Source: JBGVSA01 sp041807905
GTDB taxonomy: Bacteria; Pseudomonadota; Gammaproteobacteria; Burkholderiales; Rhodocyclaceae
Direction: 5' to 3'
Assembly: GCF_041807905.1 (NCBI RefSeq)
Contig: NZ_JBGVSA010000007.1
Span: 111,035 to 175,034, forward strand
Length of the DNA stretch: 64,000 nt
The notes below the pieces were generated by a model, which searched no databases, was not told the origin of the DNA, and saw only the letters and a list, made by a program, of their open reading frames with translations. Both the position numbers and the translations under genes were made by a program. Of the stretch, positions 42,653 to 51,546 are shown one piece after another. How positions within the stretch are numbered: position 1 is the first letter of the stretch; every line of letters starts with the position of its first letter.

Positions 42653-43495
42653 TCAGCGCTTGAATGCGCCGATGAAGATCGCAGGGTCCACGCGAACGTC
42701 GTTGAGGCTCACGTTCCAGTGCATGTGCGGGCCGGTTGCGCGCCCCGTCGAGCCCACAGCGCCCACGACCGCGCCGCGCGCGACTTCGTCCCCCTCCTTC
42801 ACGTCGATGCGCGACAGGTGACACACCATGCTGATGAGCCCCTGGCCGTGATCGATGAAGACCGTGTTGCCATTGAAGAACAGGTTGCCCGTCAAGATCA
42901 CGCGGCCCGCCGCAGGCGCCTTCACCGGCGTGCCCGCCGGCACGGCAAAGTCAAGCCCCGAGTGGGGCGCACGCTCTTCGCCATTGAAGAAGCGGCGCAG
43001 GCCGAAGGCGCTGGACAACGGGCCGTTGACCGGTTTGTCGAGCATCAGATTGCTTGGCGCGCCGGGCGTGAAAGTGCGATAGGCACGCGCTTGCGCAGCC
43101 ATCTCGCGCTCGATGCGGACGTTGTCCTCGGGCAGCGGATTGACCATGCGATCGTTCTTGAGCCGGATGTGCTGTTCCGGATAGCGCTTGGCGCCGATCT
43201 CGAAACCGACCTGGTGTGTGCCGGTGGCATCCTGCACTTGCACCTGCTGCGAGCCCTTGGCGGTGAGCGGCACGCCCACGATGGCGATCCAGCGATTGCC
43301 ATCCTCGCGAATCACCATCACCGGCTTATCCTGAAAGAATGCGCGCGGTGCCTCGGCGCCATCACCCACGGGGAGCACGGCAACGCCGCCCGGCACGGGT
43401 TTGTTGAGAAGACGGCTCAGAAATCCCTCGGCGCTGGCCGGCAGACTGAAGGGGACGACGACCAGGGCAAAGCAGGCAGCGATCAGGCGAAACAT
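42653..43495 (-). CDS. M23 family zinc endopeptidase (LytM type), secreted
   Basis: A 280-residue periplasmic peptidoglycan endopeptidase. The signal peptide is MFRLIAACFALVVVPFSLPASA from ATG 43495. The C-terminal LytM domain keeps the zinc ligands and catalytic residues: H178 and D182 in APHSGLDFAVPAGTPV, H226 in VCHLSRI, and H257/H259 in GPHMHWNVS. The N-terminal half is an all-beta region typical of this YebA-like group. All catalytic residues are present, so it should be active. It is divergent from the small Fur-box gene. Confidence 0.92.
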   Translation of the reverse strand: MFRLIAACFALVVVPFSLPASAEGFLSRLLNKPVPGGVAVLPVGDGAEAPRAFFQDKPVMVIREDGNRWIAIVGVPLTAKGSQQVQVQDATGTHQVGFEIGAKRYPEQHIRLKNDRMVNPLPEDNVRIEREMAAQARAYRTFTPGAPSNLMLDKPVNGPLSSAFGLRRFFNGEERAPHSGLDFAVPAGTPVKAPAAGRVILTGNLFFNGNTVFIDHGQGLISMVCHLSRIDVKEGDEVARGAVVGAVGSTGRATGPHMHWNVSLNDVRVDPAIFIGAFKR

Positions 43496-43614
43496 GGGCG
43501 TGCGAGTTTGGGCAACGAAAGGATGCAAGGTTAGCAAAGGCGCGCCACGCAGCGCCGACGGAGTATCAGCAAGCGTTGCGTCTGCATTGGGCACTTGCGC
43601 CTAAATGCTGCGTT

Positions 43615-43633
43615 ATTGATAATTATTCTCATT
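43615..43633 (+). promoter_or_regulatory. Fur box before the small protein and ZIP transporter genes
   Basis: ATTGATAATTATTCTCATT contains TGATAATTATTCTCA, which matches the 7-1-7 Fur consensus TGATAAT-N-ATTATCA at 13 of 14 positions. It lies 41 bases before the start at 43674 and 120 bases from the divergent peptidase start. It is the best Fur site in the window. Confidence 0.8.
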
Positions 43634-43673
43634 TGAGCATCACAGGATCGGCGGATCGCTGCAGGAGGTTCGG

Positions 43674-44102
43674 ATGGAACAATGGAAGCGAGAGATCGTG
43701 CTTGGCAATCGCGATTTCGAGGCACGCGACTTTATCGAGGCATTGCTGCACTACCGCCGCGCGCTGGCCGTGGCCCGCCGCCTCTTCGCCCATTGGCCGG
43801 ACGCCGACGAAGCGGTGGCCGCACTGATCATCGCCCACCACAACATGGCCGACCTGCTGCGGCACATGAGTCACATCGACGAGGCCGCCAGCCATCTGTG
43901 TTCGGCCCACCGCTGCCTGCAACAGGCGATCATCGACCCGCATCTGCCCGACGCCCTGCGCGAAGCAGCCAAGCGCCACACACCGCGCACGCTGGCCGAG
44001 TTGCAGCGCTTCTCGCGCGAATGCTGCCGCCATCCAGACGTGATACGCGCACTGGCATCGCGCTGCGCGCAGTGTCCGCGGGCCTCGCGCTTGCTGCACT
44101 GA
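43674..44102 (+). CDS. Small helical TPR-like protein, resembles OrfX of Fur-regulated fumC-sodA loci
   Basis: A 142-residue cytoplasmic protein, helical, with two TPR-like units (RDFIEALLHYRRALAVARRLF and NMADLLRHMSHIDEAASHLCSAHRCLQQA). It is rich in His (12) and has seven Cys late in the sequence (ECCRHPDV...RCAQCP). The pattern recalls the OrfX protein of the Pseudomonas fagA-fumC-orfX-sodA operon, but that is from memory and not aligned. A good Fur box stands directly upstream and the ZIP transporter gene follows after 36 bases, so a link to metal supply is likely. The role is unknown. Confidence 0.75.
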   Translation: MEQWKREIVLGNRDFEARDFIEALLHYRRALAVARRLFAHWPDADEAVAALIIAHHNMADLLRHMSHIDEAASHLCSAHRCLQQAIIDPHLPDALREAAKRHTPRTLAELQRFSRECCRHPDVIRALASRCAQCPRASRLLH

Positions 44103-44138
44103 TCCGCACCCAACGCCAACGCTACCCGGGCCATCGCC

Positions 44139-45062
44139 ATGAAAGCACCTACGCCACGCAACCCCGAATCCACCGCCCTGCCGCGCAGCGTATCCACGCT
44201 AAGCGTGCGACATGTGCTCGGCTGGATCATCTTCATCGTTGGCGCCCTGCTGATCTGCCGCGAGATATGGGAACACTTCATCCAGCGCGACCAGCGCGTG
44301 TTCGACGCACTGCTCGGCGGCAGCATCGCGGCTGGCGCGACCGCGCTGGGCACCATTCCGGTGCTGCTCTCGCGCCAGCTCTCCGACCGCGTGCAGGACA
44401 CGCTGCTTGGTTTCGGCGCGGGGGTGATGCTGGCGGCATGTTCGTTTTCGCTGATCGTCCCGGGCGTGGCCGCAGCCACCGCGCAAGGCGCCGGGCCATG
44501 GCAGGCGGCCGGTATCGTGGGCGGCGGCATCTTGCTCGGCGGCCTGCTCATCTATCTGATCGACCGCTTCGTGCCGCACGAACACTTCATCAAGGGCATG
44601 GAAGGCCACATGGCGCTTCGCCTGCGCCGCGCGTGGCTGTTCGTGATCGCCATCGCACTCCACAACGTGCCGGAAGGGCTCGCCATTGGCGCCGCCTACG
44701 GTGGGACCGACGCGCTGCGAGCCTCGGCGCTGGCGACCGGCATCGCGATCCAGGACGTGCCGGAAGGCCTGGTGGTTGCCGTCGCCTTGCTGTCGGCCGG
44801 CTATTCACGCGCCTTTGCCGTGACGCTGGGCGCGCTGTCCGGGCTGGTCGAGCCGATCGCCGCCGTGCTTGGCGCATCGGTCATCACGCTGTCCGTGCAA
44901 TTGCTGCCTTGGGGCCTGGCATTTGCCGCCGGAGCCATGCTGTTCGTGATCAGTCACGAGATGATTCCCGAGTCGCACCGCAAGGGGCACGAAGCCTTCG
45001 CGACCGGCGGACTGATGGTGGGCTTCGTGGTGATGATGACACTCGATACGGCGCTGGGCTGA
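44139..45062 (+). CDS. ZIP family metal transporter
   Basis: A 307-residue inner-membrane divalent-metal transporter of the ZIP/GufA type. The metal-binding helices carry HNVPEG (H175-G180) in helix IV and DVPEG (206-210) in helix V, with a further HEMIPESHR near the C-terminus. About eight helices are predicted. The N-terminal 25 residues are polar. It follows the Fur-box gene closely, so iron or manganese uptake under low iron is a reasonable reading; zinc is also possible. Confidence 0.9.
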   Translation: MKAPTPRNPESTALPRSVSTLSVRHVLGWIIFIVGALLICREIWEHFIQRDQRVFDALLGGSIAAGATALGTIPVLLSRQLSDRVQDTLLGFGAGVMLAACSFSLIVPGVAAATAQGAGPWQAAGIVGGGILLGGLLIYLIDRFVPHEHFIKGMEGHMALRLRRAWLFVIAIALHNVPEGLAIGAAYGGTDALRASALATGIAIQDVPEGLVVAVALLSAGYSRAFAVTLGALSGLVEPIAAVLGASVITLSVQLLPWGLAFAAGAMLFVISHEMIPESHRKGHEAFATGGLMVGFVVMMTLDTALG

Positions 45063-45178
45063 TCGACAACTCCCACGCGGGGCAGCGCCGTACTGCCCCA
45101 CTGAGCGGCGCCTTTTGCCATAATCCGCCCCGCACCTACCCTGGTCCTGCCGCAATGGCAGGCGAAAGACTGTCTCCG

Positions 45179-46480
45179 ATGCCCCACCGCTCCCGCAACG
45201 AGAACACGGCGCTGGCTCCTCTGCCTGCGCATGAACGAACCTTTTCCTGGCGCGACCACGCCGCGCTGTGGCTGAGCCTTGGCGTGGGACTGCTGGTGAT
45301 ACAGGTCGGCGCGTATCTGGTGCCGGGACTGGGTACCCAGGGTGCGCTGGCCGCGATTCTCGCCGGCTCCCTGCTGGGCGCCGGCCTGCTGGCATGGACG
45401 GCGCGCCTCGGTTGCGAGAGCGGCCTGTCGAGCGCAGGGCTGATGCATGCGACCTTCGGCCGTCACTTCGCCCGCCTGCCCGTGTTGCTCAACGTGGTGC
45501 AACTCATCGGCTGGACGACGTTCGAGCTGGTGGTGATGCGCGACGGAACGGTATCGATCGCGCGGCGAGCGGGCGGCTTCGTGTCCGATGCCTGGCCGTT
45601 GTTGGTGACCCTGCTGTGGGGCGGGCTATTGATCGCGTTGCTGGCGGGCTCGATGGTGCGGCTGGTGCGCAAGTTCATCGGCCGCTACGGCCTGCCGCTG
45701 GTGATCGCTTCATTGCTCTGGCTGAGCTGGCAGTTCCTGCGTCGCGCAGGGGACGTGGGCTGGATGGAAATCTGGCATCGCGCCGGCGATGGCAGCATGG
45801 GCGTGTTGTCGGCCCTCGACCTGGTGATCGCCATGCCGGTGTCGTGGCTGCCACTGGTGGCCGATTTCGCGCGTCACGGCCGCACTGGCGCCGGGGCCTT
45901 TGGCGGCACATGGCTGGGCTACGGTCTTGCCAATATCTGGTGCTATGCGCTGGGCATGCTGGTGGCGCTCACGACCCCGAGCGCCGATCTGCTTGGCGCC
46001 CTGCTGCTGGCCCAGGGCGGACTGGTTGCGCTGGGGCTGATCCTGATCGATGAGGTCGATAACGCCTACGGCGACATCTACTCCGGTTCGGTCGCCGCCC
46101 ACAGCCTGGTGCCACGCTGGAGCGTGCGCCAGTGGGGCATGGCGTTGGCGGCCTTGTGCACGGCGTTGGCGCTCTTCTTGCCGATGCACAGCCTGGAGCC
46201 GTTCCTGCTCACCTTGAGTTCGGTGTTCGTGCCGCTGTACGGCGTGATCGTCGCGCGTCTGACCGGGCTGGAAAACGTTGTCGAACGCATTGGGGCACAG
46301 CGCATCAACGCCAGCGCAGTGACGATCTGGCTGCTCGGCATCGGCGTCTACCACGCGGCGGCGGTCTGGACGCCGCAATGGGGCTCGGCACTGCCGTCGC
46401 TGCTGACGAGCTTCGCGCTGGGGTGGCTGACACGTCCGGATCTGGCCGGCAGCCTGGGGCGGCGTCCGTCGGAAGGCTGA
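45179..46480 (+). CDS. cytX: NCS1 family permease, probable hydroxymethylpyrimidine transporter CytX
   Basis: A 433-residue inner-membrane permease of the nucleobase:cation symporter-1 family, with about 12 helices. It begins with a short polar lead and FSWRDHAALWLSLGVGLLVIQ; the helix with MPVSWLPLVADFARHG is typical of NCS1 proteins. The divergent length and TARLGCESGLSS segment fit CytX, which imports thiamine precursors, but cytosine or another base is possible. ATG 45155 is an alternative start. I see no TPP riboswitch in the 116-base gap before it, only a seven-base-pair hairpin (45079-45099). Confidence 0.75.
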   Translation: MPHRSRNENTALAPLPAHERTFSWRDHAALWLSLGVGLLVIQVGAYLVPGLGTQGALAAILAGSLLGAGLLAWTARLGCESGLSSAGLMHATFGRHFARLPVLLNVVQLIGWTTFELVVMRDGTVSIARRAGGFVSDAWPLLVTLLWGGLLIALLAGSMVRLVRKFIGRYGLPLVIASLLWLSWQFLRRAGDVGWMEIWHRAGDGSMGVLSALDLVIAMPVSWLPLVADFARHGRTGAGAFGGTWLGYGLANIWCYALGMLVALTTPSADLLGALLLAQGGLVALGLILIDEVDNAYGDIYSGSVAAHSLVPRWSVRQWGMALAALCTALALFLPMHSLEPFLLTLSSVFVPLYGVIVARLTGLENVVERIGAQRINASAVTIWLLGIGVYHAAAVWTPQWGSALPSLLTSFALGWLTRPDLAGSLGRRPSEG

Positions 46481-46566
46481 GCCGCGCTCACAATCGCTCA
46501 CAGTCGTGTCAATCGTCGACCAGGAAAAATCCTCTAAGCTCTCTGATTTTGACCGCTTTGCTGTCC

Positions 46567-47847
46567 GTGCCTAACCGACTCACTCTGGCTGTACTGTGCA
46601 GCGCCCTGCTCGTATCGTGCGCAACATCACGGCCCGCTCCGGTGGAGTCCGCGACGCAAGTCGTGTCCGCGCCCCCCGCCCCATCTGCGCCGCCGACGAT
46701 CGAAACACCTGTGCCGCCGCCTACGGCCGTCACTACCGAACCGCTTCCGCCCATTGCGCCGGCGGCGACACCTGTCACGCCGGCCGCGCCAGAAGCCAAT
46801 ACACCGGCGCCCGCGGCACGCGCGCCAATGACCGAAGCACAGGCGCGGACACTGCTGCTGCAATTGCTGCCGTCGCGCATATCCGACCGCAATGGCTGGG
46901 CCGACGACATCCTGAGCGCATTCACGCACCTGCGCATTCCGTACACGGCGGAATACTTCTGCGCAGCCAACTCGATCATCGAACAGGAGTCCACCTGGCA
47001 GGGCGATCCGACCGTGCCCGGCCTGCCCGACATCGCGTGGAAGAAAATCGGCGAAAAGGCCTGGGAGAAGCACGTTCCGCTCATCGCCGTGAAGACCGCG
47101 TTGCTGAAGACCTCGCCGGACGGACGCAGCTACAAGGAACGCATCGATACCCTGCGCACCGAGCGCGAGATGAACAGCATCTTCGAAGACCTGTCGGCCG
47201 ATGCCGCTCGCCTGGGCTTGCCGCTGAGCATGAGCAACCCGATCCACACCGGTGGGCCCATGCAGGTGAGCGTGGCGTTCGCCGAAGCGCACGCGCGCAC
47301 CACGCCCTACCCTTACCCGCTCAAGAGCACCATCCGCGACGCCGTCTTCACGCGGCGCGGCGGCGTGTACTTCGGCGTCGCCATCCTGCTGCAATACCCC
47401 ATGCAATACAGCGACATGCTGTATCGCTTCGCCGACTACAACGCCGGCCGCTACGCCAGCCGCAACGCGGCATTCCAGTCGGCGCTCGCGCGCGTGTCCG
47501 GCAAGAAGGTTGCGCTGGACGGCGACCTGCTTGCCTATGTGAATGGGACCGCGAGCAAGACGCCAAGCGATGTCGAACAGGCGCTTTTCGCCATCGAAGG
47601 CAAACTGGGTATGGGTCGCGACGCCATCCGCCGCGACCTGCTGACGGAAAAGACAATCGGCTTCGGACAGACACAGCTCTATCGCAAGGTATTCGCACTG
47701 GCCGAGGCGAATGGCCGCACGATGCCGCGCGCGGTACTGCCGAACATCGAACTGGTGAGCCCCAAGATCACGCGCAAGCTCACCACGGCGTGGTTTGCCA
47801 AGCGCGTGGAGGGCCGTTATCAGACCTGCATGGCGCGGGGCGGCTAG
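46567..47847 (+). CDS. DUF1615 lipoprotein
   Basis: A 426-residue lipoprotein. From GTG 46567 the signal is MPNRLTLAVLCSALLVSC with the lipidated Cys at residue 18. A Pro/Ala/Thr-rich spacer of about 75 residues follows, then a globular domain with FCAANSIIEQESTWQGDPTVPGL, which resembles the Glu-containing core of lytic transglycosylase-like folds, and GGPMQVSVAFA and YRFADYNAGRYASRNAAFQSAL. This is the DUF1615 family. A role in cell-wall turnover is inference. TTG 46549 is an alternative start. Confidence 0.85.
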   Translation: MPNRLTLAVLCSALLVSCATSRPAPVESATQVVSAPPAPSAPPTIETPVPPPTAVTTEPLPPIAPAATPVTPAAPEANTPAPAARAPMTEAQARTLLLQLLPSRISDRNGWADDILSAFTHLRIPYTAEYFCAANSIIEQESTWQGDPTVPGLPDIAWKKIGEKAWEKHVPLIAVKTALLKTSPDGRSYKERIDTLRTEREMNSIFEDLSADAARLGLPLSMSNPIHTGGPMQVSVAFAEAHARTTPYPYPLKSTIRDAVFTRRGGVYFGVAILLQYPMQYSDMLYRFADYNAGRYASRNAAFQSALARVSGKKVALDGDLLAYVNGTASKTPSDVEQALFAIEGKLGMGRDAIRRDLLTEKTIGFGQTQLYRKVFALAEANGRTMPRAVLPNIELVSPKITRKLTTAWFAKRVEGRYQTCMARGG

Positions 47848-47882
47848 TCCTCGTTCGGACTGCCGCGAGGCTGTGAAGGGGA

Positions 47883-48731
47883 CTAGGAGACCGGGAGGCG
47901 CTCCCACACCGGGGTGAGGTCCGGTGGCAACGACGGGCCGCGACCGAGATCGAACTGGCTCTCGCCCGGGCCGTGAAAATCCGACGCGCGCGAGGCAAGG
48001 AATCCATACCGCCGCGCAACGCGCGCGTATTCGAGCACCTGCGCACGCGTGTGCGAACTGGTTACGACTTCGACGCCATCACCGCCAAGCTCAGCAAAGC
48101 GCTCGAACAATCCGGACATCTCCGCTTTCGAGAACCGATAGCGCCCGGGATGCGCCACCACGGCCAGTCCGCCGGCGTTATGGATCCACTCCACCGCCTG
48201 ATCCAGCGTGGCCCACTCGTGGTCGACGAAGCCGGGCTTGCCGCGCACCAGGTAGTTGTCGAACACCTGTTGCGTGTCGCGTGCAACGCCGATCGAAACG
48301 AGGTAGCGCGCAAAATGCGCGCGGCCGATGAGAGAAGGGTTTTCGGCATACGACGCCGCGCCTTCGTAGGCGCCTTCGATACCAATGCGCGCCAGTTCGT
48401 CACCAATGCGCCGTGCGCGCGTGTCGCGCCCTTCGCGCACCGCAGCGAGCCCCGCGGCGAGCATTGCAGAAGCCGGATCGACGGCCAAGCCGACGATGTG
48501 CACGCTCTGGTCGAGCCACGAGATCGAAATCTCCACCCCGTCGACGAACGCCACGCCGGTCGCGCGCGCCGCTTCGCGTGCCTCCGGCAGGCCGGCCAGT
48601 TCGTCGTGATCGGTCAAGGCCAGCAGATCGACGCCATTGTTTGCGGCACGCTCGACCACCGCCGTCGGGCTCATCAAGCCGTCGGAAAACGTGGAGTGGC
48701 AATGGAGGTCTGCGTTCAACGGGGTCTTCAT
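47883..48731 (-). CDS. rnm: PHP-domain 5'-3' exoribonuclease/phosphatase (RNase AM, YciV/TrpH type)
   Basis: A 282-residue cytoplasmic PHP metallohydrolase. Motifs are DLHCHSTFSDG (H10, H12), LLALTDHDE, GVEISISW, VVAHPGRY, VEVVTSSH and ASDFHGPGES, together giving the trinuclear metal site. Members cleave 3',5'-bisphosphonucleotides and trim the 5' ends of rRNAs. It is convergent with the DUF1615 gene and divergent from creB. Confidence 0.9.
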   Translation of the reverse strand: MKTPLNADLHCHSTFSDGLMSPTAVVERAANNGVDLLALTDHDELAGLPEAREAARATGVAFVDGVEISISWLDQSVHIVGLAVDPASAMLAAGLAAVREGRDTRARRIGDELARIGIEGAYEGAASYAENPSLIGRAHFARYLVSIGVARDTQQVFDNYLVRGKPGFVDHEWATLDQAVEWIHNAGGLAVVAHPGRYRFSKAEMSGLFERFAELGGDGVEVVTSSHTRAQVLEYARVARRYGFLASRASDFHGPGESQFDLGRGPSLPPDLTPVWERLPVS

Positions 48732-48807
48732 GGGCTCAAAAGCGCTTTCGTGCAGTGCATCAATCGATCATAGCAGAGGCCCGCGCCAGCTCGCGCCCGG
48801 TGCAATA

Positions 48808-49506
48808 ATGCCTGCCATGTCGAACATCCTCATCGTTGAAGACGAGGCGCCCATCGCCGAAACACTGGCCTACGCCTTGCGCGCCGAAGGTTACGCCACG
48901 GCACATGTCGCGACCGGACAAGCTGCATTGGCGCGGCTCGCCGAAGGGAATCTCGCATTGGCGATCATCGATGTCGGCCTGCCGGACATCAGCGGCTTTG
49001 AACTGGTCCGTCGCATCCGGTCATCGAACCCCATCCCGGTGATGTTCCTCACCGCGCACGCCGACGAGATCGATCGTGTGCTGGGCTTTGAAGTGGGCGC
49101 GGACGATTACGTGGTCAAACCATTCTCGCCGCGCGAAGTCGCCGGCCGCGTGCGTGCCATTCTGCGCCGCACGACATCTATGCCCGCGCAAGCAATTGGG
49201 GGCACGTCATCCGTATGGCAGCACGACGCATCGGCCGCGAGCATCCGCTACCACGGTGCCGTGCTTTCGCTCACCCGCTACGAGTACCTGCTGCTGGCGT
49301 GGCTGATCCGGCATCCCTCGCGCGTATTCTCGCGTGAGCAGTTGCTCGAAGCCGTGTGGAACGGCGCGCATGACGGCTCGGACCGCACCGTCGACACGCA
49401 CATCAAGACCCTGCGCGCCAAGCTGCGCAGCGTCGCGCCCGACGACGACCCGATCCAGACTCATCGCGGCATGGGCTATTCGCTGCAGGCGCCGCGCGCA
49501 TCGTGA
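48808..49506 (+). CDS. creB: Response regulator CreB
   Basis: A 232-residue OmpR/PhoB-type regulator. The receiver has the acidic pair in VEDEAPIAET, Asp55 in LAIIDVGLPD and Lys in DYVVKPFSPRE. The winged helix domain includes LTRYEYLLLAWLIRHPSRVFSREQLLEAVW and DRTVDTHIKTLRAKL. ATG 48808 or 48817 could be the start. Identity as CreB rests on the overlapping creC, the nearby creD and the cre-tag repeats before creD. Confidence 0.92.
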   Translation: MPAMSNILIVEDEAPIAETLAYALRAEGYATAHVATGQAALARLAEGNLALAIIDVGLPDISGFELVRRIRSSNPIPVMFLTAHADEIDRVLGFEVGADDYVVKPFSPREVAGRVRAILRRTTSMPAQAIGGTSSVWQHDASAASIRYHGAVLSLTRYEYLLLAWLIRHPSRVFSREQLLEAVWNGAHDGSDRTVDTHIKTLRAKLRSVAPDDDPIQTHRGMGYSLQAPRAS

Positions 49507-50939
49507 ATCTCTCGCTGCGCATCTTCATCGGCTATTTTCTCGTCGTCGGACTGACGGGACTGTTCATCCTGAACATCGTCATCACCGAGGTGAAGCCCAG
49601 CGTACGTGAGACCATCGAAGAGACGATGGTCGACACCGCCAATATCCTCGCCGCTCTCGCCACCGATGAACTCAAGTCCGGCACCATCGGAGACGGCAAC
49701 TTCGCGCAGAGCGTGGATCGCTACGCCACGCGCAGCATCGATGCGCGCATCTGGCATTTCCGCAAGACCACGCTCGACTTTCGCGTATACGTGACGGACG
49801 CGCAGGGCAAGGTGGTGTTCGATTCCGAACGGCGCGCGGTCGGCATGGATTACTCACAGTGGAACGACGTGCGTCGCACGCTCGAAGGTGTGTACGGCGC
49901 GCGCACCACGCGCGAAGAACCCAGCAAGGAAACCAGCACCGTCTTCCACGTGGCGGCGCCGATCATGGACGGACCGCGCATCATCGGCTCGCTGACCGTA
50001 TCGAAGCCCGTCGCGCGGATCGATCCGATCATCAGCCGCGCCGAGAACACGATCTTCCGCTATGGGGTGGCGTTGATCCTCGCCTCGCTGGCCGTCGGCC
50101 TGTACATGACGGTGCGCCTGCAATTGTCGATCCGACGGCTGCAGCATTACGCACGCGCGGTGGCGGCTGGCGAACACGTGGACGCGCCACACTCGAGTGC
50201 GCGCGAACTCGAAGAACTCGCCCGCGCCATGGCCGACATGCGCGCCCGACTCGACGGCAAACAATACGTCGAGGGCTACGTGCAAGCGCTCACGCATGAA
50301 CTGAAGAGTCCGCTGGCAGCCGTGGCAGGCGCGGCCGAGTTGCTGGCCGACGATCTTCCCGCTGAAGATCGGCGCCACTTCGCACAGACGGTTCAGGCGC
50401 AGACGCACCGCATGCAATCGCTGATCGATCGGCTGCTGCGCCTGTCGCGGCTGGAGTCGCTTGAACAGCTCGACACACGCGAACGCCTCGAGCTGGCGAA
50501 CGTCGTGGGCAAGACCTGCGCCGCGCGCGAACTGATCGCCTCCCAGCGCGATATCGCGATCAGCATCGACATGGGCCAATCGCCCCCGGTCATCGAAGGC
50601 GACGCCGCCCTGCTCGAACTCGCCATCGGCAGCCTGCTCGACAACGCCATCGATTTCGCGCCCGCTGGCAGCACCGTCCAGTTGAGCGCAACGCGCGAAG
50701 GCGCCGATGTTGCGGTGCGTATCCACAATCGCGGCGAAGCCATTCCCGACTACGCCCTGCCTCGCCTGTTCGAACGTTTCTACTCGCTCGCACGGCCCGG
50801 GACGGGCGCCCGCAGCAGCGGACTGGGGCTGTCGATCGCCCGGCAGATCGCCACGCTGCATGGCGGCAGTGTCGAGGTTGCCAATCATCCGCACGGCGGC
50901 GTCGAGGCGGTCTTGCGACTGCCCGCCCGGGGCGGCTGA
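49503..50939 (+). CDS. creC: Sensor histidine kinase CreC
   Basis: A 478-residue inner-membrane sensor. A transmembrane helix at about 9-29, a periplasmic sensor domain, a second helix at about 187-205, and a HAMP-like segment lead to the kinase core with His265 in LTHELKSPLAAVAG. The ATP site includes LLDNAIDFAP and SSGLGLSIARQIA. It starts at GTG 49503, overlapping the creB stop (GTGA). CreBC responds to growth and cell-wall conditions; in Pseudomonas and Aeromonas it links to beta-lactam response. Confidence 0.93.
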   Translation: MNLSLRIFIGYFLVVGLTGLFILNIVITEVKPSVRETIEETMVDTANILAALATDELKSGTIGDGNFAQSVDRYATRSIDARIWHFRKTTLDFRVYVTDAQGKVVFDSERRAVGMDYSQWNDVRRTLEGVYGARTTREEPSKETSTVFHVAAPIMDGPRIIGSLTVSKPVARIDPIISRAENTIFRYGVALILASLAVGLYMTVRLQLSIRRLQHYARAVAAGEHVDAPHSSARELEELARAMADMRARLDGKQYVEGYVQALTHELKSPLAAVAGAAELLADDLPAEDRRHFAQTVQAQTHRMQSLIDRLLRLSRLESLEQLDTRERLELANVVGKTCAARELIASQRDIAISIDMGQSPPVIEGDAALLELAIGSLLDNAIDFAPAGSTVQLSATREGADVAVRIHNRGEAIPDYALPRLFERFYSLARPGTGARSSGLGLSIARQIATLHGGSVEVANHPHGGVEAVLRLPARGG

Positions 50940-50956
50940 AGACACAGGAAAACCCC

Positions 50957-51406
50957 ATGGACGCACCGGTCGAAATCCGCCGCATGCGGGCTGGCGACGC
51001 CGAAGCTGTCACCCGGCTTTCCACGGAACTGGGTTATCCGGACAGCGTCACCGCCATTGGCGATCGCATCGCCTATGCCAACAACAATCCGGAACACGCC
51101 GCCTTCGTTGCCGTGCGCGACGGCGAGGTGCTGGGCTGGATTCACATATTCATCATGCACTTGCTTGAAACCCCGGACTTTGCAGAAATCGGCGGCCTTG
51201 TCGTCGGCCGGGCCGCACGACGCACCGGTGTCGGCGCGGCGTTGGTCGAAGCGGCGGCCACGTGGTCGCACGGGATGGGCGTAACCGCCTTGCATGTGCG
51301 CTCGAACGTGATCCGCGAAACCGCCCATGCGTTCTATCGGGCATTGGGTTTCAGAGATCTGAAGTCGCAGCTCATGCTGGTGCGCAAGCTTCGGCCGGAC
51401 CCGTAG
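50957..51406 (+). CDS. GNAT N-acetyltransferase inside the cre locus
   Basis: A 149-residue single-domain GNAT enzyme. The acetyl-CoA loop region is GLVVGRAARRTGVGAALVEAAATW, followed by LHVRSNVIRETAHAFYRALGFRDLKSQ. It begins 17 bases after creC and probably shares its transcript. A GNAT gene is not part of the E. coli creABCD set. The substrate is unknown. Confidence 0.88.
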   Translation: MDAPVEIRRMRAGDAEAVTRLSTELGYPDSVTAIGDRIAYANNNPEHAAFVAVRDGEVLGWIHIFIMHLLETPDFAEIGGLVVGRAARRTGVGAALVEAAATWSHGMGVTALHVRSNVIRETAHAFYRALGFRDLKSQLMLVRKLRPDP

Positions 51407-51446
51407 CGCGCGACCATTACCGGCCGACTTGATCGTCACCAAACAC

Positions 51447-51473
51447 TTCACACGGCCTTCACAAACGCTTCAC
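51447..51473 (+). promoter_or_regulatory. Triple CreB operator (cre-tag repeats) before creD
   Basis: Three TTCAC motifs (51447-51451, 51458-51462, 51469-51473) are each separated by exactly six bases. The known cre/blr-tag is TTCAC-N6-TTCAC, so the third repeat makes two overlapping tags. It ends 73 bases before the creD start, the right place for activation by CreB. Confidence 0.88.
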
Positions 51474-51546
51474 GTCCGATGCATCGTCGCCTCATACGGC
51501 GCTTGCATCATGGGCCCCACTCGAACAACACGAAGGGGGAAAGTCC

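Noticed and set aside
43682..45154. Long open frame through the small protein and ZIP genes, joined to the NCS1 permease frame (932 codons in total)
   Set aside because: The first 490 codons give an Arg/Pro/Ala-rich shadow of two well-supported genes in another frame. Only the part from 45155 or 45179 reads as a membrane protein.
45063..45178. TPP riboswitch before the CytX-like permease
   Set aside because: The conserved CUGAGA and the paired ACC/GG elements are not present; only a seven-base-pair hairpin is seen.
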